Of a stretch of 32,162 bases of DNA, positions 17,114-25,274 are shown one piece after another (position 1 is the stretch's first letter; each line of letters starts with the position of its first letter). The position numbers were made by a program, and so were the translations under genes. This DNA is from Mesorhizobium sp. LSJC280B00. Its GTDB lineage: Bacteria > Pseudomonadota > Alphaproteobacteria > Rhizobiales > Rhizobiaceae. The DNA lies in contig NZ_AYVL01000021.1 of the NCBI RefSeq assembly GCF_000502835.1, forward strand, positions 1 to 32,162, in the 5' to 3' direction. Below the pieces are notes generated by a model that saw only the letters and a program-made list of their open reading frames with translations, searched no databases and was not told the DNA's origin.

Positions 17114-18024
17114 CAGAACCTCACCTTGAACAGCCTGACGAAGAGGTTCGACACGACGATCAAGACGACGAGCACGATCAGCGACAGGGTCGCGGCGTAG
17201 GGAAAGTCTCCGGTGAAGTAGATGCGGCCAGCGTAGAATGAAAGCGTCTCGGTGGCCGTGCCAGGCCCGCCGGCGGTGATGATGTAGACGTAGTCGTAGA
17301 TGCGAAAGAGATCGACGCCGCGGATCAGCACCGCGACCGCTATCACCTTGCGCAGCATCGGCAATGTGAGGCGCAAGAACGTCTGGATGCCGTTGGCACC
17401 GTCGATCGCCGCGGCCTCGAAAGGTTCCTTCGGCAGCGCCCTGAGCCCTGCCAGGATGATGAGCACCATGAACGGCGTCCACTGCCATATGTCTGCCAGC
17501 AGGATCGCCGCTAATGCGGTTCCGGGCTGCGTCAGGATCGGCTGTGCCGGCGAGATCAGGTCGAGGGCATAGAGGTAGAACGACAGGACACCGAAAGAAC
17601 CGTCCTGCATCAGCAGGAACATCATTCCGGTCACCGCCGGCGGCACCACCAGCGGCAGTGTCATCAGCGCCCGCAGCACCCCGTAACCTTTGCGATCGGT
17701 GTCAAGCAGAAGCGCGATGAGGATGCCGAGCGCAAGCTGAACCGCAAGCGCGACGAAGGTATAGATCAGCGTGGTTTCCAGCGAATGCCACATACGCGCA
17801 TCCGAGAAGGCGCGCGTCCATTGGTGGAGCCCCGCGAAGTCGAGCTGCCGGGAGACGACATTGCGTTTGTGAAACGACAGCCAAACCGAATAGGCGAGGG
17901 GATAGATGCCGAAAACGAGAAGCATCACCGTGATCGGCGCGAGCCAAGGGAAAGGATGCTCGGCCGTCATGAACCGGGGCAGGGCCCATCTGGGCGTTTC
18001 GCGGGTCACGGTCACCGTGCTCAC
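17113..18024 (-). CDS. CUT1 ABC transporter permease, MalF/UgpA type
   Basis: A 303 aa inner-membrane permease with six predicted hydrophobic segments, beginning FPWLAPITVMLLVFGIYPLA. The ATPase-docking EAA loop is present (FEAAAIDGANGIQTFLRLTL, then PMLRKV). I prefer the GTG start at 18024 to the TTG at 18030, because GGAG lies eight bases before the GTG and only a few before the TTG. It heads the transporter block and pairs with the MalG-type permease through a one-base overlap. A 342-base gap separates it from the upstream dehydrogenase gene, so a separate promoter here is plausible. Confidence 0.9.
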   Translation of the reverse strand: MSTVTVTRETPRWALPRFMTAEHPFPWLAPITVMLLVFGIYPLAYSVWLSFHKRNVVSRQLDFAGLHQWTRAFSDARMWHSLETTLIYTFVALAVQLALGILIALLLDTDRKGYGVLRALMTLPLVVPPAVTGMMFLLMQDGSFGVLSFYLYALDLISPAQPILTQPGTALAAILLADIWQWTPFMVLIILAGLRALPKEPFEAAAIDGANGIQTFLRLTLPMLRKVIAVAVLIRGVDLFRIYDYVYIITAGGPGTATETLSFYAGRIYFTGDFPYAATLSLIVLVVLIVVSNLFVRLFKVRF

Positions 18025-18079
18025 GCGCAAATCTCCGCTCGGTCACAGAGACGCATCGGCCTTCTCCCTATCGGCCAGA

Positions 18080-18115
18080 TTGTGCCAACTTGAACTTTTG
18101 TAAGTTTGTTGTGCC
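18080..18115 (-). promoter_or_regulatory. Repeat/palindrome block upstream of transporter genes
   Basis: On the plus strand TTGTGCC occurs at 18080-18086 and again at 18109-18115. Between the two copies lies the short palindrome AACTT (18093-18097), TTGT, AAGTT (18102-18106), in AT-rich sequence. The block is 56 bases before the permease start and is a fair candidate for a regulator site, possibly SorC. It is seen only once, so function is inferred. Confidence 0.35.
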
Positions 18116-18366
18116 TTTTGTTAAGAACGTGTCGGACGGCCGCCGAATTGTCAAGTCGGTTCCGTCAGCGCTCAAGGGATTTGCTCGTGGTCCCAGAGGA
18201 TGCCGTGATTGCCGGGTATGGAGTTGTTTTTGGAGGAAACGCCGCCGGCAAATGCCGTGCACCAGCCTCAAACGCGCTCAGGGCCGCCGCCAATTTTGGC
18301 AGCCCGGAAGGCCACGAAAGCATCGAGGAGATCGGGAGGACAACCCGGGCGCTTTTGGAACTCCCC
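18116..18366. other. Gap inside the polyol operon
   Basis: About 250 bases with no recognisable gene on either strand. A plus-strand frame (from 18106) and a minus-strand frame (from 18271) stay open but resemble no family. The region presumably holds leader and promoter sequence for the transporter block. Confidence 0.4.
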
Positions 18367-19413
18367 TTAATCCGGCAACAGGATCTGAAGCTTTACGTCC
18401 GCGGGCCGGGCTTCGACTGCGCGGTCAAAGGCGGTGATGGAATCTTCGAAGGGGAAGGTCGACGAAATGAGTGGCTTTAGGTCGACCCGGCCCGACCCCA
18501 TCAGCGCGATTGCCCGCTCATATTGGTGGGCATATCGGAACACAGTCTCGATGCGGACTTCCTTGGTCGAGGCGGTGGCGACATCGAATGCGATCGGCGC
18601 CACCGGCAGGCCGACCACCACTACCGCGCCACCGGGCCGCGGCAGATCGAGCAGGGTCTCCCATGCCTTGGACGAGCCCGAGCATTCAAACACCACGTCG
18701 GCGCCCCAGCCATCGGTCAGGCGCTTTACCTCCGCCGCCAGGTTCTTGTCGCGGACGTTGACCGGGATCACGCCTTGATAGCCGCCGGCGATGTCGAGCT
18801 TGGGTTGGGCGAGATCTGCAACAACGGCGCGGGCGCAGCCGCCGGCGAGCGCCGCGATCGCCACCATCGTGCCGATCGGCCCTGCGCCAATAACCACCGC
18901 CGTGTCGCCCGGCGCGATCTTTGCTTTGGCAGCCGCCTGCATTCCGACAGCGAAGGGCTCCACCATGGCGCCTTCGGCGAAGCTGACATTGTCGGGCAGT
19001 TTGAAAGTGTAGTTGGCGGGGTGGACGACATGGGGCGTCAGCACGCCGTGGATCGGCGGCGTTGCCCAGAACCTGACCGCTGGATCGATGTTGTAGAGGC
19101 CGAGCCGGCTCGCCCGCGAATTGGGATCGGGGATACCAGGCTCCATGCAGACGCGGTCGCCGACCTTCAGATGCTCGACGCCTTCCCCCGTTTCGACGAC
19201 GGTGCCGGCGGCTTCATGGCCCAAGACCATCGGCGCTTCGACCACGAACGGGCCGATGCGGCCATGCGTATAGTAGTGCACGTCGGAGCCGCAGATGCCC
19301 ACCGTATGGATCTTGATGCGAACTTCGCCCGGGCCGACGGTCTGTGGCAGATCGATGTCACGCAGCTTGAGTTCGTGTTGGCGTTCGAGGACAAGGGCGC
19401 GCACGTTCGTCAT
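18367..19413 (-). CDS. Zinc-type polyol dehydrogenase (xylitol/sorbitol dehydrogenase-like)
   Basis: A 348 aa medium-chain dehydrogenase with catalytic-zinc residues in GICGSDVHYYTHG (Cys) and LGHEAAG (His, Glu), and the NAD-binding motif VIGAGPIGTMVAIAAL. It resembles xylitol dehydrogenase/sorbitol dehydrogenase. The lobe that usually carries four structural-zinc cysteines reads EPGIPDPNSRASRLGLYN with no Cys, so only the catalytic zinc is expected. GAGGAG precedes the ATG at 19413; the frame is open to 19467 but without homology. It oxidises a polyol to a ketose in the cytoplasm and is the most upstream gene of the minus-strand polyol operon. Substrate unproven. Confidence 0.88.
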   Translation of the reverse strand: MTNVRALVLERQHELKLRDIDLPQTVGPGEVRIKIHTVGICGSDVHYYTHGRIGPFVVEAPMVLGHEAAGTVVETGEGVEHLKVGDRVCMEPGIPDPNSRASRLGLYNIDPAVRFWATPPIHGVLTPHVVHPANYTFKLPDNVSFAEGAMVEPFAVGMQAAAKAKIAPGDTAVVIGAGPIGTMVAIAALAGGCARAVVADLAQPKLDIAGGYQGVIPVNVRDKNLAAEVKRLTDGWGADVVFECSGSSKAWETLLDLPRPGGAVVVVGLPVAPIAFDVATASTKEVRIETVFRYAHQYERAIALMGSGRVDLKPLISSTFPFEDSITAFDRAVEARPADVKLQILLPD

Positions 19414-20070
19414 CGACGTAGTCTCCTCTAAAGCTGATTGTAGGGGCCTTCGTGACCTTACTTGCACTCGGCGCGTTCATCATAGCCGCTCATTCACGGC
19501 TTCAAAATCCAGCTCGGAAAACAGGGGTGTTGCCTGATTCCGACTATCCGTACCAACTTCCCGGCCAAAGGACTTTGAAGGCCGGCCTTGCCGCTGCCGA
19601 ATGCCCTCGGCGGAATGAAATAGTCGTTCGCCCCGAGACTCCCCACTCCCCACCCTCCAAGCCAGCATCGGTCAGTCATCAACAGGGGTCCAGCAGGTGC
19701 GCGACACCCGACGCTACATGCCATGGAACGCTTGCCCAATCCGCTTCTGGTCGATGCGGCCCACCAGGTGAAATGTCCGCTATCGTTTTTTGGGCGCCAG
19801 AAGTTCCCGGTTCGCTTCCGGCCCATAATGCTGCCGGGCGGCAATGCGCTTCATTAACGTCATTCTCCATTCGAAGCGCTCAGGCCGGAAGCTGCCGTGC
19901 GTAAGACGCCAGGTCATTGCCGCCGCGGACAAGTTTGCAGTTGGACAATATTGGCCAGCCGGGCGATCCCGGCATTTGGCGTTGCTTCGGCGAGTCAATA
20001 CTGAGCCTGCGCTTACGCGCCATCCTTCTCGACAAGACCAACGGCTGGACCCGATCGAGTGCAGACGGGT
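19414..20070. other. Intergenic stretch, no gene recognised
   Basis: About 650 bases between the polyol dehydrogenase and a membrane-protein gene. Several short frames exist on both strands, none with familiar motifs, a good ribosome-binding site or a family resemblance. It must hold the promoter of the dehydrogenase (near 19440-19500). It may also contain decayed coding sequence that I cannot identify. Confidence 0.45.
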
Positions 20071-20910
20071 TCAGTTGGTGCTGGTTGTGGCGGTGAACCC
20101 GCACTGCTTCTGTTCCATATCGATCTGCTTCGTGATGCGGACGGCGTTCTGTGCGTAGGCCTCCGTCACGGAGCCACTATTCACAGTCTTGTCCTTCAGC
20201 GGGCTCACACCTGCGCAGAGGTGGAAAACATGCGGCTCGGTGGACTTCGCGGCTCCGTTTTCGGGCGCGATCCAGTAGACGACATCCTGACCGGCAGGGT
20301 GGCTCGCGTCCCGCGTCGCCGCCGCCACGGCGGCGGTGTCCGTCGCGATCGCCTGCGCCTGAGCAGCGACATCGGGCGAACAGGCGGTGGTGGGCTGCCC
20401 CGACTTGATCTGCGCTGCGCATGCGTTCATATCCTGGGTGTACTGTTCGACCGACGGGGGTTTGAAACTGATCCCCATGACCGTCGCGAGCACCGCCAGC
20501 GCAGCGCCGACGCCGCCGGCAACCTTCTTGGTCCGCGGATCCATGTTTTTGTCCGTGAGGATCAGGAAAACCAGCGGGAGGAAGGCAATCAGCGTGATGA
20601 TTGCGCCGAGCTGGTTTTGGAAGAAGAACCTGGCCGCGTCGGATGCACGAGCCGGATCGTGCCTGTTGGCCGCCTTCCATAGCAAGTTGCCGGCGATTGC
20701 GAAAATCGCGATGCCGACCAGAAGCCCGATGACCAGCGGCAGGTGTCCCTGGTCGAACTTGTTCTGGCGAAGCAGCATAATTCCGTAGATCTCGCCGCCA
20801 ATGGCGACGATCCACGAGAGTGCGGCGAAAAGGCGAAGACGCGTGGCGGAGGACTTCTGGCCCTGCGTCGCTTGCCAATCCTTGGTAACGTCTGGCTTGT
20901 TGTCGGTCAT
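20071..20910 (-). CDS. Hypothetical four-helix membrane protein
   Basis: A 279 aa protein I do not recognise. Residues 1-25 are hydrophilic. Four hydrophobic segments follow at about 27-47 (LRLFAALSWIVAIGGEIYGI), 57-77 (LPLVIGLLVGIAIFAIAGNL), 100-118 (LGAIITLIAFLPLVFLIL) and 128-147 (VAGGVGAALAVLATVMGISF). A roughly 130-residue C-terminal domain comes after, with three Cys (MNACAAQI, TTACSPDV, FHLCAGV), a fourth near the end (KQCGF), and an Ala-rich stretch. Paired cysteines suggest that this domain is outside the cytoplasm. YWIAPENGAAKSTEPHVFHL is the most distinctive segment. Codon use and frame quality are normal, so I take it as a real gene. It stands alone and its neighbours do not suggest a job. 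Confidence 0.75.
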   Translation of the reverse strand: MTDNKPDVTKDWQATQGQKSSATRLRLFAALSWIVAIGGEIYGIMLLRQNKFDQGHLPLVIGLLVGIAIFAIAGNLLWKAANRHDPARASDAARFFFQNQLGAIITLIAFLPLVFLILTDKNMDPRTKKVAGGVGAALAVLATVMGISFKPPSVEQYTQDMNACAAQIKSGQPTTACSPDVAAQAQAIATDTAAVAAATRDASHPAGQDVVYWIAPENGAAKSTEPHVFHLCAGVSPLKDKTVNSGSVTEAYAQNAVRITKQIDMEQKQCGFTATTSTN

Positions 20911-21295
20911 TGACCAGATCCCCTGATATCGACACTTCTGCGGGCGGCGTTAGACCAGAAGGCCAACCCGCCCTGCGCAGCGTCATTGAACGAGCGTCAC
21001 CTGCCTCAGCGACACGGCGAAAATGTGAGCGCCACGGCAGGCTTATCTCCATTCATAATTCATATTGCGCATGAGTGAATCCGTCCATACCCACGCAGGC
21101 AGACGCCTATGCGGCGATGGCTTCGTTCTACTTAATCTCTGGCTCGAACTTGACGCTGCCTTCCCTCGCTTCCCGGCGGCGGTCGCGCCATTCCCGACAC
21201 CAGCCGAAAATCGAAATCTCCATAGCCATCGCCCGTGCCCGGCGATTCAGTCGCCGCATGGACGCCAAGCTCGGCCCCGACCATCAGCATTGATA
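20911..21295. other. Intergenic stretch upstream of vapBC
   Basis: About 385 bases with no gene I can support. A short frame from 21075 has no family resemblance. The part near 20911-21000 presumably holds the promoter of the minus-strand membrane-protein gene. Confidence 0.4.
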
Positions 21296-21315
21296 ATAAT
21301 GCAGATTTGCATTAT
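21296..21315 (+). promoter_or_regulatory. Perfect palindrome, candidate VapBC operator
   Basis: ATAATGCA (21296-21303) and TGCATTAT (21308-21315) are exact reverse complements around GATT. The site lies 29 bases before the antitoxin start, in an AT-rich island. Toxin-antitoxin operons usually repress themselves through such a site by the AbrB-type antitoxin and its toxin complex. The palindrome is seen; binding is inferred. Confidence 0.65.
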
Positions 21316-21344
21316 CTTATCGCGATGAACAGGAAATTTTTAAT

Positions 21345-21611
21345 ATGACAACGTTGACAGTGACGACAAGGGGACAGGTGACGTTCCGCAAGGACGTGCT
21401 GCAACATCTGGGCATCAAACCGGGCGAGAAGATCGAGCTTGATCTGCTGCCCGACGGTCGGGCGGAATTGAGGGCTGCACGGGCGAAGGGGTCGTTCCGG
21501 GACCTCCACGGCTTCCTCAGAGGCAAGACGAACGGCCGGGTGCTCAGCATCGAGGAGCTCAACGAGGCGATAGCGGAAGCGGGCGCTGCGGCCGGGTCCG
21601 GCAAGGAATGA
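21345..21611 (+). CDS. vapB: AbrB/MazE-type antitoxin (VapB-like)
   Basis: An 88 aa protein with an N-terminal swapped-hairpin AbrB/SpoVT DNA-binding domain (MTTLTVTTRGQVTFRKDVLQ, then LGIKPGEKIELDLLPDG) and an acidic, helical C-terminal tail (SIEELNEAIAEAG) that would wrap the toxin. AGGAAA precedes the ATG at 21345. The stop overlaps the toxin start (ATGA), the standard coupling for antitoxin-first operons. Role: neutralise the PIN toxin and repress the operon through the palindrome upstream. Family and role are well supported by sequence and context. Confidence 0.9.
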   Translation: MTTLTVTTRGQVTFRKDVLQHLGIKPGEKIELDLLPDGRAELRAARAKGSFRDLHGFLRGKTNGRVLSIEELNEAIAEAGAAAGSGKE

Positions 21612-22006
21612 GGGTTACGGCCGACACGAATGTGCTGCTGCGCGCCTATGTCGCCGATGATGAGGGGCAGGCGGCCATTGCCGTCGACCTGCTGGCCAAA
21701 GCGGACATCGTGGCCGTGAGCTTGCAGGCCTTGTGCGAGTTCGCCTGGGTTCTGGCCCGGCAGTACCAGACAGAGCGCGAAAATATTGCCGCGGCGATCC
21801 GGGCGTTGCTGAACACCGCGAATGTTGTCGTCAACCGGCCGGCAGTTGAGGCAGGGCTGTCAGTCCTCGATGCCGGCGGCGATTTCGCGGACGGCGTGAT
21901 CGCTTTTGACGGCGGCTGGCTTGGCGGGGAGACTTTCGTCTCGTTTGACCGGAAGGCCGTCAAACTGCTCTCGGCGCAGGGACAATCCGTACAGCTTCTT
22001 TTCTAA
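21608..22006 (+). CDS. vapC: PIN-domain ribonuclease toxin (VapC-like)
   Basis: A 132 aa PIN-domain protein, normal length for VapC. The acidic metal-binding residues are present: D6 (TADTNVLLR), E44 (ALCEFAWVL), the Asp of GGDFADGVIA (about 93-96) and the Asp of VSFDRKAVKL (about 114). VapC toxins are Mg-dependent endoribonucleases, several of which cut initiator tRNA or rRNA. The target here is unknown. It overlaps the antitoxin by four bases. All catalytic positions look intact, so the toxin should be active. Confidence 0.9.
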   Translation: MRVTADTNVLLRAYVADDEGQAAIAVDLLAKADIVAVSLQALCEFAWVLARQYQTERENIAAAIRALLNTANVVVNRPAVEAGLSVLDAGGDFADGVIAFDGGWLGGETFVSFDRKAVKLLSAQGQSVQLLF

Positions 22007-22165
22007 GTCTTTCCGCGGTGGTCTCTCGCCCTGTGCTGTCGCGTCTTTAGAGGCCGCTGCGAGCAATCGGATTCTGTCTGCGGTACGGCTGTCAGATCAA
22101 GAATGGCGCGGTGAGAGCCGACAATCGCCGATAGATGGTTGTGGAAATCGTTAGAAATTTCCCAA

Positions 22166-22957
22166 CTACGAGGCCGACTTGGTCGCGCAGATCGCGTAGC
22201 GATGCTGCGTCGAGCGTTCCAGCGCCCTGAGGAAGTTCATGTGCCGTGCCTGGGCGCGATGAATCGCGCCGAGCCGGGTGTCGACCACTGGCATCTCAAA
22301 GCCAGCCTCCACGAGAAGCGCGCAGACCTCGTCCGCTTTGGCGCCGTGCGAAAAGTGCAGCCGCGACAGGATGCTGCGATGGCGGTCCGCCATCACCTGA
22401 TCCAGTCCGTGGACCGGCTCGACTGTCCGGCCAACGGCCCTTTCCAGGACTTGTCGCAGAGAGGTTACCCAGGTCTTACTGACGAAATCACCATCAATGA
22501 TCAGCAGCCGTCCGCCAGGCTTGAGCAGCGAGAACCATTCGGCGAATGCCGCTCGCGGATCGACCAACGTCCAGACGAGATGACGAGTGACGAGGACGTC
22601 ATAGCTTTCTCCGTTTTCAAGGGTGCGCTCGGCGTCGCCGATCAGAAACCGGATGCCGCTTTCCCTCTGCGTCGCCTTTGCACGCGCGCGAGCAAGCATG
22701 GTCTCTGACCAATCGAGCCCGGTCACCGCATAACCCAGGTCGTGCATAAGATGAGATACGACCCCGGTGCCGCACGCGAGGTCGAGCGCGCGACGCCCAT
22801 CCCCGCGCCCCAAGTGCTTGAGCATCAGCCTGTGCCAAGCCAGGCGTTCCCGCTGTGAGAAGATTTCATGCCCCACCGAAAGATCGAATGTTCCGGCGCG
22901 CGTCGACCAATAGTCGCGTATCTCGTCCCGCAGCGAATAATTGGGCTCGCCCGCCAT
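22166..22957 (-). CDS. Class I SAM-dependent methyltransferase
   Basis: A 263 aa methyltransferase with SAM-binding motif I ALDLACGTGVVSHLM (about residues 47-61), the acidic end of strand 2 in VTGLDWSETML, and motif VLVTRHLVWTLVDP. The later LLKPGGRLLIIDGDF is typical of the Methyltransf_11 group. I chose the ATG at 22957 (MAGEPNYSLRDEIRDYWSTR) because AAGGGGG lies upstream and homology starts here; the frame is open to 23059. It is divergent from the iron-complex importer and shares its promoter region, so a link to metallophore or iron-complex handling is possible. The substrate is unknown; some small-molecule biosynthesis role independent of iron is equally open. Confidence 0.82.
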   Translation of the reverse strand: MAGEPNYSLRDEIRDYWSTRAGTFDLSVGHEIFSQRERLAWHRLMLKHLGRGDGRRALDLACGTGVVSHLMHDLGYAVTGLDWSETMLARARAKATQRESGIRFLIGDAERTLENGESYDVLVTRHLVWTLVDPRAAFAEWFSLLKPGGRLLIIDGDFVSKTWVTSLRQVLERAVGRTVEPVHGLDQVMADRHRSILSRLHFSHGAKADEVCALLVEAGFEMPVVDTRLGAIHRAQARHMNFLRALERSTQHRYAICATKSAS

Positions 22958-22995
22958 TCCAGCCCCCTTGTCGTCGTACCAGTCTGGAATGGCTC

Positions 22996-23031
22996 TAAAA
23001 GATATTTCTTGAGAATTGAAGTCATCTTTTA
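22996..23031 (+). promoter_or_regulatory. Candidate iron-responsive operator region
   Basis: TAAAAGAT (22996-23003) and ATCTTTTA (23024-23031) are perfect inverted arms around a 20-base centre. Inside and at the edge lies TGA-N9-TCA (23010-23024), matching the iron-responsive operator described for RirA in Rhizobiales. The six fixed bases carry little information, but the position before an iron importer adds weight. Regulation is inferred. Confidence 0.4.
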
Positions 23032-23070
23032 TAAGCCACCTCTGGCTAATCCATTTCAAGAGAGGGCGCG

Positions 23071-24210
23071 ATGAATTTTGGAAAGATCCCAGCAGGGACG
23101 ATGTCGGCCGTTATCGTCGCCCTGTCGATGACGCTGGCCGCCAGGGCCGAAATGGTTGCAGTGACTGACATCACGGGCCGCCAGGTCGAGGTGAACGTCC
23201 CCGTCGAGAAGGTAATCCTGGGTGAGGGCCGGCAGGTCTATCTCGTCGCGGCACTCGACACCGAGGATCCGTTCAAGCGCATCGCTGGCTGGCGCGAGGA
23301 TTTCAGCCAAGCGGATCCGGACAACTACGCCGCCTATCTGGAAAAATTCCCCAGGATGGCGGAGATCCCGACTTTTGGAGGCTTCAAGGACGGTACTTTC
23401 GACGTCGAGCAGGCGGTGTCGCTCAAGCCCGACGTCATCCTGATGAATATCGAGTCGAAGCAGGCTACGGAAGACGGCAAGTATATCGAGAAGCTCGCGG
23501 CTGCCGGCATTCCGTTGGTCTATGTCGATTTCCGCGAGCGCCCCTTCTCCAACACCGAACCCAGCATGCGCCTCTTTGGCAAGCTGTTCGGCAAGGAGGA
23601 GCGCGCCGAGGAATTCATCACCTGGCGCGCCGCCGAGATCGCGCGCGTTACCGCTGTCATCGAGAAGGCCAAGCCGGAAAGGCCCAAGGTCTTCATCGAA
23701 CGCGCCGGCGGCTATTCCGTTGACTGCTGCATGAGCTTCGGCGACGACAATTTCGGCAAATTCGTCGAGATGGCAGGCGGCGACAACATCGCCAAGGATA
23801 TCATCCCCGGCACGTTCGGCACGCTCAATCCCGAACAGATCATCGCATCCGACCCGGATCAGATCATCGTCACCGGCGGATGGTGGGAAGCCTATGTGCC
23901 GGGCGGTGCCTGGGTCGGCGTCGGGCCCGGCCGTGATCAGGCAGAGGCGCTGCGCAAGCTGAAGGCGCTGACCGAGCGGCCGGCGCTGACCGGCGTGAAG
24001 GCCGTCGAGGACGGCGCGGTGCATGCCATCTGGCATCAGTTCTACAACAGCCCGTATCAGTTCGTGGCCATCCAGCAGATGGCGAAGTGGCTGCATCCGG
24101 ATCTTTTCGCCGATCTCGATCCCGAGGCGACCTTCAGGGAGTTGCACGAGAAATTCCTGCCCGTCGCATACCGGCCAGGCCACTGGGTCTCGCTGACCGA
24201 TGTCGATTAA
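23071..24210 (+). CDS. Iron-complex ABC transporter substrate-binding protein
   Basis: A 379 aa FecB/FepB-type (helical backbone) binding protein with a signal peptide (about residues 1-26, ending LAARA-EM). The mature part begins with the family pattern VTDITGRQVEVNVPVEKVIL, followed by FDVEQAVSLKPDVILMNIES, AAAGIPLVYVDFR and, late, EQIIASDPDQIIVTGGWWEA. It is longer than average for the family because of an insert around residues 65-95. GAGAGGG precedes the ATG at 23071. It delivers a chelated metal, most likely ferric siderophore or a similar iron complex, to the permease that follows 35 bases on. The exact ligand is unknown. Confidence 0.88.
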   Translation: MNFGKIPAGTMSAVIVALSMTLAARAEMVAVTDITGRQVEVNVPVEKVILGEGRQVYLVAALDTEDPFKRIAGWREDFSQADPDNYAAYLEKFPRMAEIPTFGGFKDGTFDVEQAVSLKPDVILMNIESKQATEDGKYIEKLAAAGIPLVYVDFRERPFSNTEPSMRLFGKLFGKEERAEEFITWRAAEIARVTAVIEKAKPERPKVFIERAGGYSVDCCMSFGDDNFGKFVEMAGGDNIAKDIIPGTFGTLNPEQIIASDPDQIIVTGGWWEAYVPGGAWVGVGPGRDQAEALRKLKALTERPALTGVKAVEDGAVHAIWHQFYNSPYQFVAIQQMAKWLHPDLFADLDPEATFRELHEKFLPVAYRPGHWVSLTDVD

Positions 24211-24245
24211 ATCGACGGCCGTCAACACCGCGCTCGACAGCGCCG

Positions 24246-25274
24246 ATGGACGAGGGCCGCGCTCTCGTCTGGCGGCGGCAGTTGATCCTTGCCGGCCTCG
24301 GCGCTGCCCTGCTCTTCAGCCTGTGCGTCGACCTTGCGGTCGGTCCCGCCCGCTACGGACTTGGCGAGGTCGTGGGGGCGCTTGTGTTTCCCGACACGGT
24401 GCCGCAGCAGGTGCGCGTGGTGCTCTGGGACATCCGCATGCCGGTGGCCCTGATGGCCATTGTCGTCGGGGCGGCGCTCGCCGTGGCCGGCGCGCAGATG
24501 CAGACCATCCTCAACAACCCGCTGGCCAGCCCCTTCACGCTCGGCATATCCGCCGCCGCGAGCTTCGGCGCCGCGCTTGCACTTGCCTTTGGGGTGAGGC
24601 TTCTCCCCACCGCAGTCGAGTATGTTGTGCCGATCAACGCCTTCGTGATGGCGATGGTTGCGGCCTTCCTCATTCACGTGCTGAGCGTAAAGCGCGGCGT
24701 CAGCGCGGAGACCATCGTGCTGCTTGGCATCGCGCTGGTTTTCACCTTCAACGCGCTGCTCGCGCTCGTCCAGTTTTTCGCGTCGGCGGAAGCGCTGGCG
24801 GCGGTCGTTTTCTGGACAATGGGCAGCCTCACCAAGGCCACCTGGCCCAAGCTTGCAGTCACCACATTCATTCTTCACGCAGTCTTACCCATTTTCGCCC
24901 GGCGCGTTTGGGCGTTGACGGCGTTGAGGCTCGGTGAGGACAAGGCGGCCAGCTTCGGCGTCAAGGTCGGTCGCCTGCGGCTCGAGACGCTCATCCTGGT
25001 GAGCCTCCTCGCCGCCATTCCCGTCGCCTTCGTCGGCACCATAGGTTTCATCGGCCTCGTGGGCCCGCACATCGCGCGCATGGTCATCGGCGAGGACCAA
25101 CGCTTCTTCCTGCCCGCCTCGGCCCTTGCGGGCGCGCTCATCCTGTCGGCTAGCTCGGTCGTCAGCAAGTCGCTTATCCCTGGGACGGTCTTCCCGATCG
25201 GCATCGTCACCTCGCTGATCGGCATCCCGTTCTTCATCTCGCTCATCCTGTCCAGCACGAGGCGCTCATGGTGA
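24246..25274 (+). CDS. Iron-complex ABC transporter permease (FecCD family)
   Basis: A 342 aa permease of the FecCD/BtuC family with about nine or ten hydrophobic segments. Family signatures include LWDIRMPVALMAIVVGAALA, VAGAQMQTILNNPLASPFTL (then GISAAASFGAAL) and GTIGFIGLVGPHIARMVIGE. A single permease gene implies a homodimer, unlike FecC plus FecD. Start choice: the ATG at 24246 (MDEGRALVWRR) precedes the first membrane segment. The frame opens earlier at 24087, inside the binding-protein gene, and there is little ribosome-binding sequence, so translation may be coupled. The end overlaps the ATPase gene by seven bases. Confidence 0.88.
   Translation: MDEGRALVWRRQLILAGLGAALLFSLCVDLAVGPARYGLGEVVGALVFPDTVPQQVRVVLWDIRMPVALMAIVVGAALAVAGAQMQTILNNPLASPFTLGISAAASFGAALALAFGVRLLPTAVEYVVPINAFVMAMVAAFLIHVLSVKRGVSAETIVLLGIALVFTFNALLALVQFFASAEALAAVVFWTMGSLTKATWPKLAVTTFILHAVLPIFARRVWALTALRLGEDKAASFGVKVGRLRLETLILVSLLAAIPVAFVGTIGFIGLVGPHIARMVIGEDQRFFLPASALAGALILSASSVVSKSLIPGTVFPIGIVTSLIGIPFFISLILSSTRRSW

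Noticed and set aside
18106..18480. Plus-strand frame (124 aa) in the operon gap
   Set aside because: No family resemblance and it overlaps the 3' end of the polyol dehydrogenase; its start region is the presumed promoter of the permease genes.
19494..19844. Minus-strand frame (116 aa) upstream of the polyol dehydrogenase
   Set aside because: No motif, no ribosome-binding site and irregular composition; may be decayed sequence but not supportable as a gene.
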